Positions 44,743 to 56,215 of a DNA stretch of 64,000 bases are shown in pieces. The stretch covers positions 62,001-126,000 of the forward strand of contig MCFE01000043.1 of NCBI GenBank assembly GCA_002104905.1, written 5' to 3'. The stretch's first letter is position 1. Each line of letters starts with the position of its first letter. The position numbers and the translations under genes were made by a program. This stretch comes from Basidiobolus meristosporus CBS 931.73. Taxonomy: Eukaryota; Basidiobolomycota; Basidiobolomycetes; Basidiobolales; Basidiobolaceae. The notes beneath the pieces are model-generated. The model was not told the origin of the DNA and did no database searches. It worked only from the letters and a program-made list of their open reading frames with translations.

Positions 44743-45501
44743 ATGACTTCTACCAGCAAACAAAGCAATACCAACATCTTCCCTGTAAAGGAGAGGTTTG
44801 ATGGGAAGAACTACAGACTTTGGAGAATCAAGATGCAGATCCACCTTGAGGAAAGAAAGCTTTGGAACATAGTAACAGGAAAGGAAGTTGAGCCCAAAGG
44901 AACAGCAGAAGATTTGGAGAAGTTTCAAGAGAAGGAGAGAAAGGCCTTCAATGCAATATGCATCAATGTGCAAGACTCCTTCATTGGACAAATCCATGCC
45001 TCAAATACTGCCAAAGCAGCATGGGAATCCTTGGAGAAGATCTTTAGAGCAAAGTCAGTATCAAGCAAGCTTTATTTGAAACAAAAGTTCTTCAACATGA
45101 GAAAAAAGCCAGATGATGACATGCTACAACTCATTACCAGAATGGAGACACTTGCAGAAGAACTTTACAGTATTAATGCTGGTGTAGATGATGAAGAAAA
45201 GATACTCTGTCTGCTTTGCAGCCTACCAGACGAGTATGAGCCACTCATACTTTCTTTTGAAAGCAGAGAAGACAACTTGACTTTAGACTATGTCAAAGGA
45301 AGACTTCTCCATGAAGAACTCAGACGTAATGACCAAGCAGAGAAAATTGAAGATAATGCTTTATTCAGTTCAGAAAGGCATACAGAAATGAAGGGAAAGC
45401 AACAAAACCGAAGAAAACCTGGCTGCTGTAACTACTGTAAGAAGCCAGGACACTGGGCAAGAGAATGCAAGAAGAAACAAGCAGACAAAAACAGAAACTA
45501 G
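44743..45501 (+). CDS. Copia-2a Gag (252 codons)
   Basis: Copia nucleocapsid precursor. The N-terminal gag domain contains FDGKNYRLWRIKM near residue 23, with KFFNMRKKPDDDM in the middle. The C-terminal zinc knuckle is CNYCKKPGHWAREC near residue 229. The ATG is 37 bases after the LTR. The frame ends at TAG (45499) because one base is missing from the gcagac...gagcagg stretch that is one base longer in copia-2b and 2c. In those copies gag reads straight into pol. Gag itself looks functional. Confidence 0.9.
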   Translation: MTSTSKQSNTNIFPVKERFDGKNYRLWRIKMQIHLEERKLWNIVTGKEVEPKGTAEDLEKFQEKERKAFNAICINVQDSFIGQIHASNTAKAAWESLEKIFRAKSVSSKLYLKQKFFNMRKKPDDDMLQLITRMETLAEELYSINAGVDDEEKILCLLCSLPDEYEPLILSFESREDNLTLDYVKGRLLHEELRRNDQAEKIEDNALFSSERHTEMKGKQQNRRKPGCCNYCKKPGHWARECKKKQADKNRN

Positions 45502-48500
45502 AGCAGGCAAACCATATAACTACTGATGAACAGCTATTTGTCACTGTACAAGAGAGTGCAAGTAACCAAAGTAATGAATGGTATATTGACTCTGGAGCAT
45601 CACAGCATATTTGTGGTATAAAGGATTGGTTCAGCAACTTAAAGACTATTCCCGTAAGAAAGGTTTATCTGGGAGATAACTCTGCATTGGAAGCTACCGC
45701 CAGTGGGTCTATACAACTAAATATGAGTGATAATTCAGGGGCAACAACAGCAAAACTGACTGACGTACTCTATGTACCTGGAATAGCTAAGAACCTACTC
45801 TCAGTCAGTAAAGCAACTACTCAGGGACTGAAATTTGTTTTTACTAAGCTGAGCTGCTCAATATTGAGTGAAAATGGACAAAAATTAGCTTTGGGAATCA
45901 GAGATCACAATATATACAAGTTACAATGCAAGATCATTGTACCTGAGTATGTCAACATTGCTGAAACTGATGAAACCAACTGGGAGACGTGGCATAGGAG
46001 GCTAGGACACATAGGGGAACAGAAAATGAGCCAATTGGTGAAAAATCAGCTTGTTTTGGGCCTAAAATACTCAATTCCGATCAAATTGAATGTTTGTAAG
46101 GGATGTTCATATGGCAAACAAGCTAGGCAACGTTTCAAGAGCTCAGAAGGCATCAATACCACCGAAATATTGGCTATTGTACACTCAGACATATGTGGCC
46201 CCATGAGAACACTGTCCTTTGGAGCCAAGAGATACTTTATGACGTTTATTGATGACAAGACAAGATATACATGGGTGTACTTCCTCAAAACAAAGGATGA
46301 AGCTTTAGAGACGTTTAAGCACTTCAAGAACATGGCAGAAACACAAACTGGGTGTAAATGAAGGTACTACGAAAGTGACAATGGAGGAGAATACTGCTCA
46401 AAGGAGTTTGCAAAATACTGCTTGTCTACTGGTATACTTCAACAGACCACAGTTCCTCATACTCCACAGCAAAATGGAGTAGCAGAACATGCAAATAGAA
46501 CAATAGTAGAGATGGGAAGATCTATGCTACATGATAAGGAAATGGACTACAAGTTTTGGGCTGAATCTGTTGCTACCGCTGTATACATCAAGAACAGATG
46601 CCCAACAACAGCACTACGTGATTCTACACCCTTTGAAGCATATACAGGCAAAAAACCAGATCTCCAGCACCTCAGGATCTTTGGCAGTGATGTTTTTTAT
46701 CACATCCCTGACAAAACACGCTCAAAGTTGGAACCAAAGAGTAGAAAAGGGATCTTTCTTGGGTATTGTGAAGGTACTAAAGGGTATAGAGTGTATGATG
46801 GCAAAATTCAGAAGCTGATCAAGAGCAGGGACGTTGTATTTGAGGAGAATTCAGATCAGAAAGCCACAGAAATCATTGGCCAGCTGCCTGATGATGCAAT
46901 CAACACAAATGAAGAAGATACGTACCAAATCCAGCCAGAGATGGAAGATACTTCTACCAGTTCCAGATCAGAACAGATTATCCCAGTTAGGAGATCTACC
47001 AGAATAAGAAATGCCCCTGGATCCTGGTGGCAGACATCCAATGATCATGAAGAAGCTTATCTTGCCTTATGTGCCAAACCTCAGAATCTGGAACAGGCAA
47101 TGCAAGGTCCAGATGCTACTAAGTGGCAACAAGCCATGCAGGAGGAGTACCAATCACTGATCAAGGCAAAAACGTGGGAACTGGTAGATTTACTAAATGG
47201 GAGAAAGCCAATAGGATGTAGATGGGTCTACAAGATCAAGATAACCTCAAATGGTGCCGTTGATAAGTACAAGGCTAGATTGGTAGCTAAAGGCTATTCC
47301 CAGATCCAGGGACTAGACTTTAAGGAAACATTTGCTCCGGTTGCCAAGTTTAACTCTATTAGGACAGTTCTAGCCCTGGCAGCTGTACACAGCCTAGATC
47401 TACACCAAATGGACGTCAAAACAGCCTTTCTAAATGGGGATTTGCAAGAAACTATATATATGGAGCAACCAGAAGGTTTTACCGATCCAAAAAGCCCCCA
47501 TAAGGTGTGCAAACTTAGAAAATTGTTGTATGGGCTTAAGCAGGCACCCAGAGCATGGTATAACAAGATTGACACATATCTAGAGGAAATTGGGTTCTCT
47601 CGTAGCACTGCAGATCACAGTATATATGTGAAACAGCTCAAAAAGGGTGTGATCATCCTAGTTCTTTATGTGGACAACCTAATTATGGCTACAAGTGATC
47701 AAGAGGCACTTAAACAGACGAAATCAGATCTCTTCAGCAAGTTTGAGATGAAAGATCTTGGAAAATTGAGCTATTTTCTTGGAATTGAGGTCAAATTTGC
47801 CATACCTACGCAGAAAATTGTGCTGAATCAGTCTAAGTACATCAGGGACATTCTTAGACGCTTCAAAATGGAAAATTGCAAACCTGCAGCAACCCCTATG
47901 GACAATAACCTGAAATTAAGCAAATCTCAGCCAGTTATAGATGAAAACGGCTCAAATATGGACCAAAACTTTCCCTATCAATCAATGGTCGGTAGCCTAA
48001 TGTACTTGATGGTGTCTACACGTCCAGATATTGCAGTAGCAGTTGGAATAGTCAGTCAATTCATGCAGAATTATGCATCAGATCAAATTGCAGCAGTTAA
48101 GCGGATTTTCAGATATCTACAAGGTACCATAAATATGGTACTGGAATACTCTGGAGCAGCTAATAGGCAAAAATTTGATGGTTATAGTGATTCAGATTGG
48201 GGTAGAGATTTGATTGACAGATGCTCTACCACAGGCTATGTATTTCTTTATGCTGGTGCAGCTATTACTTGGAATTGCAAGAAACAACCAACTGTGGCAC
48301 TATCTACAACTGAAGCCAAATATATGGCTGCATGTCAAGCAACTAAGGAGGCTATATGGCTACAAAAATTATTCAAAGACTTAGGTTTTAATTCAGGTGA
48401 ACCAACATGTATTTACAAGGATAATCAAAGTTGTATTTCATTAGCTAGAAATCCTACTAATCATGCCAGAACTAAGCACATTGATATACAGCATCACTTT

Positions 48501-48659
48501 GTGAGGGAAGCTGTAGAAAATAACTTAGTAGAGCTGGTTTACTGCCCAACTGACAAAATGGTGGCAGACATATTGACAAAACCACTAGCTAGGCCACAGT
48601 TTGAGATCCTTAGAGAGAAATTGGGATTAAGAAATTATTTAGTTGAGGGGGAGTGTTGA
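45465..48659 (+). pseudogene. Copia-2a Pol (PR-IN-RT-RNase H) with one in-frame stop
   Basis: One frame from 45465, open except TGA at 46359-46361. Protease DSGAS lies near 45588. The gag-pre-integrase finger (WHRRLGH, CKGC) follows. Integrase has Asp in HSDICGP, Asp in SDNGGEY just after the stop, and Glu in QQNGVAEHAN. The stop arises from a one-base loss and a one-base gain a few codons apart. RT carries YVDN (Asn codon 47676-47678) instead of YVDD. RNase H has TEAKYMA (Lys codon 48318-48320) where Glu is expected. The protein ends at the polypurine tract gttgagggggag. Confidence 0.92.
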
Positions 48660-49022
48660 AATATTGGACTATTTGGTATCATTCAGCAGCTAAAAATTTA
48701 CTTAACAATTCTAGGCTAGTCTTAGTCACTGTAGGACTCATTTACTGCCTTAACTTTGCCACTTTCTCCAGATATATGATCTTATGATTATTCCCCTATA
48801 GTCAGGATCAAATTAGCACTATTACCAAACATTATGTACTAACCCTGAAACTGTTACAGAATGCTCCTGAATATTGAGAAACCCTCCCTACTTAGTGTTG
48901 CAGCTGTATTACTTCTACAAAGGTATAAATACTGAGCTTCTTTGTGAATAAACAACAGTTCAACTATTATCACTATTTCTTTATAAGTTCCTTATATCCA
49001 AATCACTTCTTAAATTGCAACA
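48654..49022 (+). repeat. Copia-2a 3' LTR
   Basis: 369 bp, one base different from the 5' LTR. Confidence 0.93.
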
Positions 49023-52000
49023 AATTCCTCCCTGAGATTCTCAAAATGTGCCCTTGCTAGTGGTTTTGTCAATATATCTGCCACCATTTTGTTAGTTGGG
49101 CAGTACACTAACTCTACTAAGTTATTTTCTACAGCTTTCCTCACAAAGTGATGCCATATATCAATATGCTTAGTTCTGGCATGATTAGTAGGATTTCTAG
49201 CTAATGAAATACAGCTTTGATTATCCTTGTAAATACATGTTGGTCCATCTAAATTAAACCTAAGTCTCTGAATAATTTCATAGCCTTATAGCCTCCTTAG
49301 TTGCCTTACATGCAGCCATATATTCTGCTTCAATTGTAGATAGGGCCAAAGTTGGTTGTTTCTTGCAATTCCAAGTAATAGCTGCACCAGCATAAAGAAA
49401 TACATAGCCAGTGGTAGAGGATCTGTCAATCAGATCCCTACACCAATCTGAATCACTATGACCATCAAATTTTTGCCTATTAGCAGCTCCAGAGTATTCC
49501 AGTACTATATTTATGGTACCTTGTAGTTACCCAAAATTCACTTAACTGCTGCAATTTGATCTGATCCATAATTCTGCATGAATTGACTAACTATTCCAAC
49601 TGCCACTGCAATATCTGGACATGTAGACACCATCAAGTACATTAGGCTACGGACCATTAATTGACAGAGAAAGTTTTGGTCCATATTTTAGCTGTTTTCA
49701 TCTATAACTGGCTCAGATTTGCTTTATTTCAGGTTATTGTGCAAAGGGGTAATTGCAGTTTTGCAATTTTCCATTTGAAGTGTTTTAGAATGTCCCTGAT
49801 GTACTTAGACTGATTCAGCACAATTTTCTGTGTAGGTATGTCAAATCTAACCTCAATTCCAAGAAAATACCTCAGTTATCCAAGATCTTTCATCTCAAAC
49901 TTCCTGAAGAGATCTGATTTTGTCTGTATAAGTGCCTCTTGGTCACTCGAAGCTATAATTAGGTTGTCCACACAAAGAAATAGGATGATTACACCCCTTT
50001 TGAGCTGTCTCACATATATATATTGTGATCTGCAGCGCTACGAGAGAACCCAATCTCCTCCAGATATGTGTCAATCTTTTAATACCATGCTCTAGGTGCC
50101 TGCTTAAGCCCATAAAACAATCTTCTAAGTTTACACACCTTATGGGGTACTTTTGGATTGGTAAAGCCTTCTGGTTGCTCCATATAAATAGTTTCTTGCA
50201 AATCCCCATTAGGAAGGCTGTTTTGATGTCCATTCAGTGTGAATCTATAATGTGTACAGCTGCCAGGGGTAGAGCTGTCCTGATTGAGTTAAACTTGTCA
50301 ACCGGAGCAAATGTTTCCTTAAAGTCTAGTCCTTGGATCTGGGAATAGCCTTTAGCCACCAATCTAGCCTTATACTTATCAGAGGCACCTTTTGAGGTTA
50401 TCTTGATCTTGTAGACCCATCTACATCCTGTTGGCTTTCTCCTATTTGGTAAATCTATTGATTCCCACATTTTTGCCTTAATCAGTGATTGGTACTCCTC
50501 CTGCATGGCTTTTTGCCAGATAGCAGCATCTGGACTTTGCATAGCCTGTTCCAGGTTCTGAGGTTTGGCACATGAGGCAAGATAAGCTTCTCCATGATTA
50601 TTGGATGTCTGCCACCAGAATCCAGCGGCATTTCTGATTCTGGTATATCTCCAAGCAGCTGGCCAATGATATCTGTGGCTTTCTGATCTGAGTTCTCCTC
50701 AAATGCAACATCCCAGCTCTTATTCAGCTTCTGAATTTTGCCATCATACACTCTATACCCCTTAGTATTTACAAAAATACCCAAGAAAGATCCCTTTCCT
50801 ACTCTTTGGTTCCAACTTTGGGTGTTTTTTGTCAGGAATGTGATAAAAAACATCACTGCCAAAGATCTTGAGGTGCTGGAGATCTGATTTTTTGCCTGTA
50901 TATGCTTCAAAGGGTGTAGAATCAGGTAGTGCTCTTCTGAACAGTATTCTCCATTGTCACTTTGTAGTACCTTCAATTTACACCCAGTTTGTGTTTCTGC
51001 CATGTTAATGAAGTACTTAAATGTCTCTAAAGCTTCATCCCTTGTTGTGAGGAAGTACACCCATGTATATCTTGTTTTGTCATCAATCAACATCATAATG
51101 TATCTCTTGGCTCCAAAGGAGAGTGTCCTCATGGGGCCACATATGTCTGAGTGTACAATAGCCAATATTTTGGTGGTATTGATGCCGTTTGAGCTCTGGA
51201 GAAGTTGCCTGGCTTGTCTGCCATATGAACATCCCTTACCAACATTCAATTTGATAGGAATTGAGTATTTTAGGCCCAAAACAAGATGATTTTCACCAAT
51301 TGGCTCATTTTCTGTTCCCCAATGTTTGTCCATTCTCACTCAATATTGAGCAGCTCATCTTAGTAGAGACAAAATCAGTCCCTGAATAGTTGCTTTACAG
51401 ACCAAGAGTAAGTTCTTAGCTATTCCAGGTACATAGAGTACTTTAGTGAGTCTAGCTGTAGTTGCCCCTGGGCTATTGCTCATATTAAGTTGTATAGACC
51501 CACTGGCGGAAACTTCCAGAGCAGAGTAATCTCCAAGATACACCTTCTCATGGGAGTAGTCTTTAAGTTGCTGAACCACTCCTTTTTACCGCAAATATGC
51601 TGTGAAGCTCCAGATTCAATATACAATTCATTACTTTGGTTACTTGCACACTGTTGTATGTTACAACTAACTGATAATCAGTAGTTATATGGTTTGCCTG
51701 CTCTAGTTTGTGTTTTTTGCCTGCTTGTTTCTTCTTGCATTCTCTTGCCCAGTGTCCTGGCTTTTTACAATAGTTGCAGCAACCAGGTTTTCTTTGATTT
51801 TGTTGGGTTCCCTTCTTTTCTGAGTGCCTTTATGAACTGAATAAAGCATTATCTTTGATTTTCTCTGCTTGTTCATTATGTCTGAGTACTTCTTGGAGAA
51901 GTCTTCCTTTGAAATAGTCTAAAGTCAAGTTGGCTTCTCTGCTTTCAAAAAGAAAGTATGAGTGGCTCATACTGGTTTGCTAGGATGCAAAGCAGACAGA

Positions 52001-52499
52001 GTATCTTTTCTTCATCATCTGCACCAGCATTAATGCTGTAAAGTTCATCTGCAAGTGTCTCCATTTTGGTAATGAGTTGCAGCATGTCATCATCTGGCTT
52101 CTTCCTCATGTTGAAGAACTTTTGTTTCAAATACCGCTTGCTTGATACTGACTTTGTTCAAAAGATCTTCTCTGAGGATTCACATGCTGCTTTGGCAGTA
52201 TTTGGGGCATGCATTTGTCCAATGATGGAATCTTGCACATTGATGCATATGGCATTAAAGGCCTTTCTCTCCATCTCTTGAAACTTCTCCACTTCTTCTG
52301 CTATTCCTTTGGGCTCAACTTCTTTTCCTGTTACTATATTCTAAAGCTGTCTTTCCTCAAGGTGGATATGCACCTCACTTCTCCAAAGTTTGTAGTTCTT
52401 CCCATCAAGCCTCTCATTTACAGGGAAGATGTTTGTATTGCTTGGTTTGCTGGTAGAAGACATCTTTAGAATAGATTAAGGCAATTGAGGCTCATAACC
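49023..52499 (-). pseudogene. Copia-2b Gag-Pol, decayed
   Basis: The minus strand reads from gag (52463, MSSTSKPSNTNIFPV) through the zinc knuckle (near 51760), DSGAS-type protease (near 51620), integrase (51339-50900, with HSDICGP and SDNGEY), RT (50542-49900) and RNase H (STIEAEYMA near 49330). There are numerous shifts and stops, including early gag stops and an internal deletion that joins integrase at SDNGEYCSEE to a later segment. The RT box is again VDN (49963-49974). The zinc knuckle to protease linker keeps the ancestral length. Confidence 0.85.
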
Positions 52500-52866
52500 T
52501 GTTGCTATTTAAGAAGTCATTTGGATATAAGAAACTTCTCAAGAAATAGTGAAAATAGTTGAACTGTTGTTTACTAATAAGAAGCTCAGTATTTATACCT
52601 TTGTAGAAGTACTACAGCTATAACATTAAGTAATGAGGGTTTCTCAGTATTCAGGAGCATTCTGTAGCAGTTTCAGGGTTAGTACATGATAGTTATAATA
52701 AGTGCTACTATGATCCTGACTATAGGGGAATAATCATATGATCATATATCTGAAAAAAGTGGTGAAGTTTGAGCTGTGATTAGCTTCACAGTAAGCAATA
52801 CTAGTCCAAAATTGTTAAGTAAATTTTTAGCTGCTGAATGATACCAAGTAGTCCAATTTTTCAACA
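52500..52866 (-). repeat. Copia-2b 5' LTR
   Basis: 367 bp, TGTTGCTATTTAAG to TTTTTCAACA. On its left, ggctcataacc is the inverse of the shared GGTTATGAGCC primer region. Confidence 0.83.
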
Positions 52867-53624
52867 AAGGATGCAAGAAGAAACAAGCAAACAAGAAACA
52901 GAGTCTAAAGCAGGCAAGCCATTTAAGTACTGATGAACAGTTACTTGTAACTGTACAAGAGAGTGCAAGTAACCAGAGTAATGAGTGGTATATTGACTCT
53001 GGAGCATCACAGCATATTTGTGGTATAAAGGATTGGTTCAGCAACTTAAAGACTATTCCTGTAAAAAAGGTTTAACTAGGAAATAACTCTGCTCCAGAAG
53101 CTACCGCCAGTGGGTCTATACAAGTATATATGAGTAATAGCTCAGGGGCAACAACAGAGAGACTGACTGACGTACTCTATGTTCCTGGAATAGCTAAGAA
53201 CCTACTCTCAGTTGGTAAAGCAACTGCTAAGGGACTGATTTTGTTTCTACTAAGATGAGCTGCTTAATATTGAGTGAAAATGGACAAACATTAGCTTTTG
53301 GAACCGGAGATCACAATATATACAAGTTACAATTTAAGATCATTGTACCTGAGTATGTCAACATTGCTAAAACTGATGAAACCAACTGGGAGATGTGGCA
53401 TAGGAGGCTAGGACATCTTGGGAAACAGAAAATGAGCCAGCTGGTAAAATATCAGCTTGTTTTGAGTCAAAAACTCTCAATTGCAATCAATTTGAAGGTT
53501 TGTAAGGGATGTTTATATGGCAAACAAGCTAGGCAATGCTTCATGAGCTCAGAAGGCATCAATACCACCAAAATTTTGGCTACTGTACACTCAGATATAT
53601 GTGGCCCCATGAGAATACTGTCTT
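52867..53624 (+). pseudogene. Copia-2c Pol start (protease and integrase N-terminus)
   Basis: Continues gag across the copia-2b insertion. The linker KKKQANKKQSLKQ is open into DSGAS protease (52997-53011), as in the ancestral gag-pol. Stops occur at about 53072 and 53259. The frame from 53255 carries the pre-integrase finger (WHRRLGH, CKGC, YGKQARQ) and HSDICGPM, then diverges at about 53624. The rest of the element is lost. Confidence 0.82.
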
Positions 53625-54065
53625 TTGGATTCACTGAGGTAGGTGTGTTGTCAGAAAGAGCAGGAGTTTCAGAAAAGTATCATAAATTTAACTCAACCTT
53701 TGTAAAATAATGGATCCAATCAAGATTAGCCATCAGGATTCAGCACTTATATGATAATAGCTGGGAAGTCTTGACCCTCCTCACAAACCTATGGTGAACT
53801 TGCAACAAAATCTTGCTATCTTTACTGCCATATAAGTTCATATATTTGGCAGTGTTTTGACAGTCTTTTTGCAAGGCTTTCATGGCATTCAGATAATCTT
53901 GAGATGATAAATATATATATATATATATACTTGAGCAGATCCAACAAGCCTATGCACATAGTTTCCCTATATGGCAGAAGCTTTGATAGTGTTTTACAGT
54001 GCTGATTTAGACTACTATGGGCATCATCACACTAGTATAGTAGCCCTTATTTGGATCTGTATGCC
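53625..54065 (+). pseudogene. CACTA-like 3'-region relic with a TA microsatellite
   Basis: Two consecutive pieces resemble 11.16-11.34 kb and 31.95-32.1 kb (shared ggcagtgttttgac, ttgcaaggctt, catggcatt), the region near the 3' end of tnp2. A (TA)n run lies at about 53910-53932. No gene. Confidence 0.4.
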
Positions 54066-54323
54066 AGACTTGTTCCACTGGATAGGGCAGCATAATGAAA
54101 GCTTGTTTATAGAGCTGGATCAATCTGGCACTCTACAGCACTATCTGGCACAATGATTAATACCATGATGCAAGTAGTAGGATAGAGTTACCAGTATTTT
54201 TGGCCCAACATACTTATATTGAGCAGACTAGTGGTTATCTTGCTTTTTTTACTTCTCATGTTGCTCATACACATTTCCCTTGGTGGGTGTTGTCATATAT
54301 GGGTATACTCTACATTAGTATGT

Positions 54324-54723
54324 AGACCCTTCCCATTTGATAGTGCCACATTGATCCAATGGTGCCAAATAGTGGCTCAGTGTGCCAGATATGCATAACA
54401 GAACTATACTTTGCCACACAATGTCAAACAAGAACATACATCTTCATGGTGGTAGTCCATGTGTTTTGCCCATTGTAGTAGAGAAAATCCACTTTCTGTC
54501 CTCTTTATTTGGAATCCATATGGTGCATGAAGTGCAAGAGCACCTAAGGGCTGCAGACATTCATATGGTACTAATTACCTGCAGCACCCTGAATCCAGCT
54601 ACAGAGGCTTATAACATGTCACAAAACTGGATGGCATTATCCTAGTCCACCAGTACTATTGGGTGCTATGATTAAGTATTAGCCCTAAAGTAAGACCTAT
54701 GCAAAGTGCTTGGAGTGCTAAAC
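54324..54723. mobile_element. Half hairpin element E
   Basis: Left arm and loop of the hairpin family (agacccttcccatttgatag to about ttggagtgctaaac), with the right arm missing. About 80% similar by eye to the left arm of copy C. It lies inside H2. Confidence 0.7.
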
Positions 54724-55123
54724 AATATGTTCCTGCTAAGCCAGATGACATTACACCTGATATCAACAGTGCTTAAACTTCTCACAGTGTGACTTGTATT
54801 TGCCAAAACAAAACTGCCTCTGCCCACAACAAGGACTATTACTGCTCCCTGAGAATGAATCCAAGATTCTCCTGATATAAAGCCTATTGCTAAGCATTCC
54901 AAGTTAGTATGGTCTTTTAAGCTTTGGAGCTTAGGATTCCAAGCTTGCACTAGGTCATTGATACTCCCTGCAATGTATTTCTCCATTTTTGCCAGCTGGT
55001 AGCAAAAGCTTGTAAGGCATTTGTTTCCCTGCATGGTAGGATATGAGCTTGAAGTGCAGAAGCTCTTGTAATAGCCAAGAGGCTTAACAGGGGATCATTA
55101 TGAGCAGATTGGGATAGGTTATT

Positions 55124-55857
55124 AGACTTGTTCCATTGGATAGTGCCACACTGAGCCATGAGTGCCAAATGATGCCATAGTGTGCCAGAGAGGCCAAGTG
55201 AGCCTCTACCTGGCCACAGAGTGTGATACATAGCTCCGCATCTTCATTCAAAGCAGCCCCTGTGTTTGACCCTTTGTGCAGGAGAAAATCCATTTTTTGA
55301 CCTTTTTTTGTGGATCAATTTAGCTCAGGATGTGTAAGAGCACACAAGAACTGAAGATATGCATCTGGTACTCAATACCCATGGCACTCTGAATCTAGCT
55401 CCTGTAGCTTGTATCATGTCACAAAAATGAATGGCACTATCTTGGTCCACTGGTACTATCTGGCACTATAAGTGCTTTGTATAGATCTTACTTTAGGGCT
55501 AATATTTAAATATAGTGCCAGATAGTACCAGTGGACCAAGATAGTGCCATTCATTTTTGTGACATGATACAAGCTACAGGAGCTAGATTCAGAGTGCCAT
55601 GGGTATTGAGTACCAGATGCATATCTTCAGTTCTTGTGTGCTCTTACACATCCTGAGCTAAATTGATCCACAAAAAAAGGTCAAAAAATGGATTTTCTCC
55701 TGCACAATGGGTGAAACACAGGGGCTGCTTTGAATGAAGATGCAGAGCTATATTTCACACTCTGTGGCCAAGTATAGGTTCACTTGACCTCTCTGGCACA
55801 CTATGGCATCATTTGGCACTCATGGCTCAATGTGGCACTATCCAACAGAACAAATCT
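55124..55857. mobile_element. Hairpin (foldback) element C, 734 bp
   Basis: Arms 55124-55470 and 55511-55857 (347 bp each), loop 55471-55510. Both flanks read att, a 3-bp duplication. It is the most symmetrical copy after A and B. It is inserted in H2 at a different transposase position from B in H1. Confidence 0.93.
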
Positions 55858-56215
55858 ATTGACAGCATTTGGTGCAGATTACCTCTAATATGCCAAGCAA
55901 CATTGATCAGTAGTGGTAGGATTAATGAGAAAGATCTTGGAGTGAAGTATGTTACACCACAATCAGTAAGCCATCAAGTGTAAATGTGTTGAGTCAGTTT
56001 TGTACAATCAGCCTAATTTATCTGGCTCTCCATGCATTATGCTTAAATCTTCATTAATTGCAATTTATCCCATTATTACATTTTAAAATTTACCTTGTAC
56101 AATGATTTAATGACTTTATTGATCAATTAAATAAAAGTCACAAGTAAAGTAAAATATCTGCCGCTGATATGATCAGATCCATAGGAATGCAATCCAAGCT
56201 GGCTCCATAACATCA

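Larger units (their letters stand above)
44338..49022 (+). mobile_element. Copia-2a: young copia element at the centre of the nest
   Basis: 4685 bp. LTRs 44338-44706 and 48654-49022 are both 369 bp and differ at one base that I can find (tttcttgataag versus tttctttataag). The flanks tattc and aattc are a near-perfect duplication. The domain order PR-IN-RT-RNase H marks Ty1/copia. Despite its youth, the coding region has a gag-pol frameshift, an integrase stop and two altered catalytic residues. Confidence 0.94.
43933..52866 (-). mobile_element. Copia-2b: inverted, decayed copia element inside copia-2c
   Basis: LTRs 43933-44301 (3' end, sense minus) and 52500-52866 (5' end). The flanks gagaa and aagga occupy the target position and look like a decayed 5-bp duplication. 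Its interior runs 44302-44337 and then 49023-52499, separated by copia-2a, which inserted near its polypurine tract end. Confidence 0.87.
42807..53624 (+). mobile_element. Copia-2c: outermost copia element of a three-level nest
   Basis: The 5' LTR (42807-43174) and gag (43202 on) run to 43932. Copia-2b is then inserted (43933-52866). Copia-2c resumes at 52867 with the zinc-knuckle end, protease and integrase start, and breaks off at about 53624. No 3' LTR is present. The native sequence agagaatgcaagaag is split precisely at the insertion. Confidence 0.85.
54066..56215 (-). mobile_element. DDE_Tnp_4 transposon relic H2
   Basis: The left end AGACTTGTTCCACTGG parallels H1 at 11455. 54.07-54.32 kb aligns with 11.46-11.7 kb. 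After half-hairpin E, 54.73-55.12 kb aligns with 12.01-12.24 kb and 13.02-13.14 kb and encodes remnants of the transposase (minus, 55034-54672, including NDLVQAWNPKL). Hairpin C follows, then 55858-56215 with the shared right-hand block. Frames are destroyed. Confidence 0.55.

Noticed and set aside
53909-53932. TA dinucleotide run considered as a CRISPR-like or regulatory repeat
   Set aside because: It is a simple microsatellite with no spacer structure; a similar run lies near 57786.
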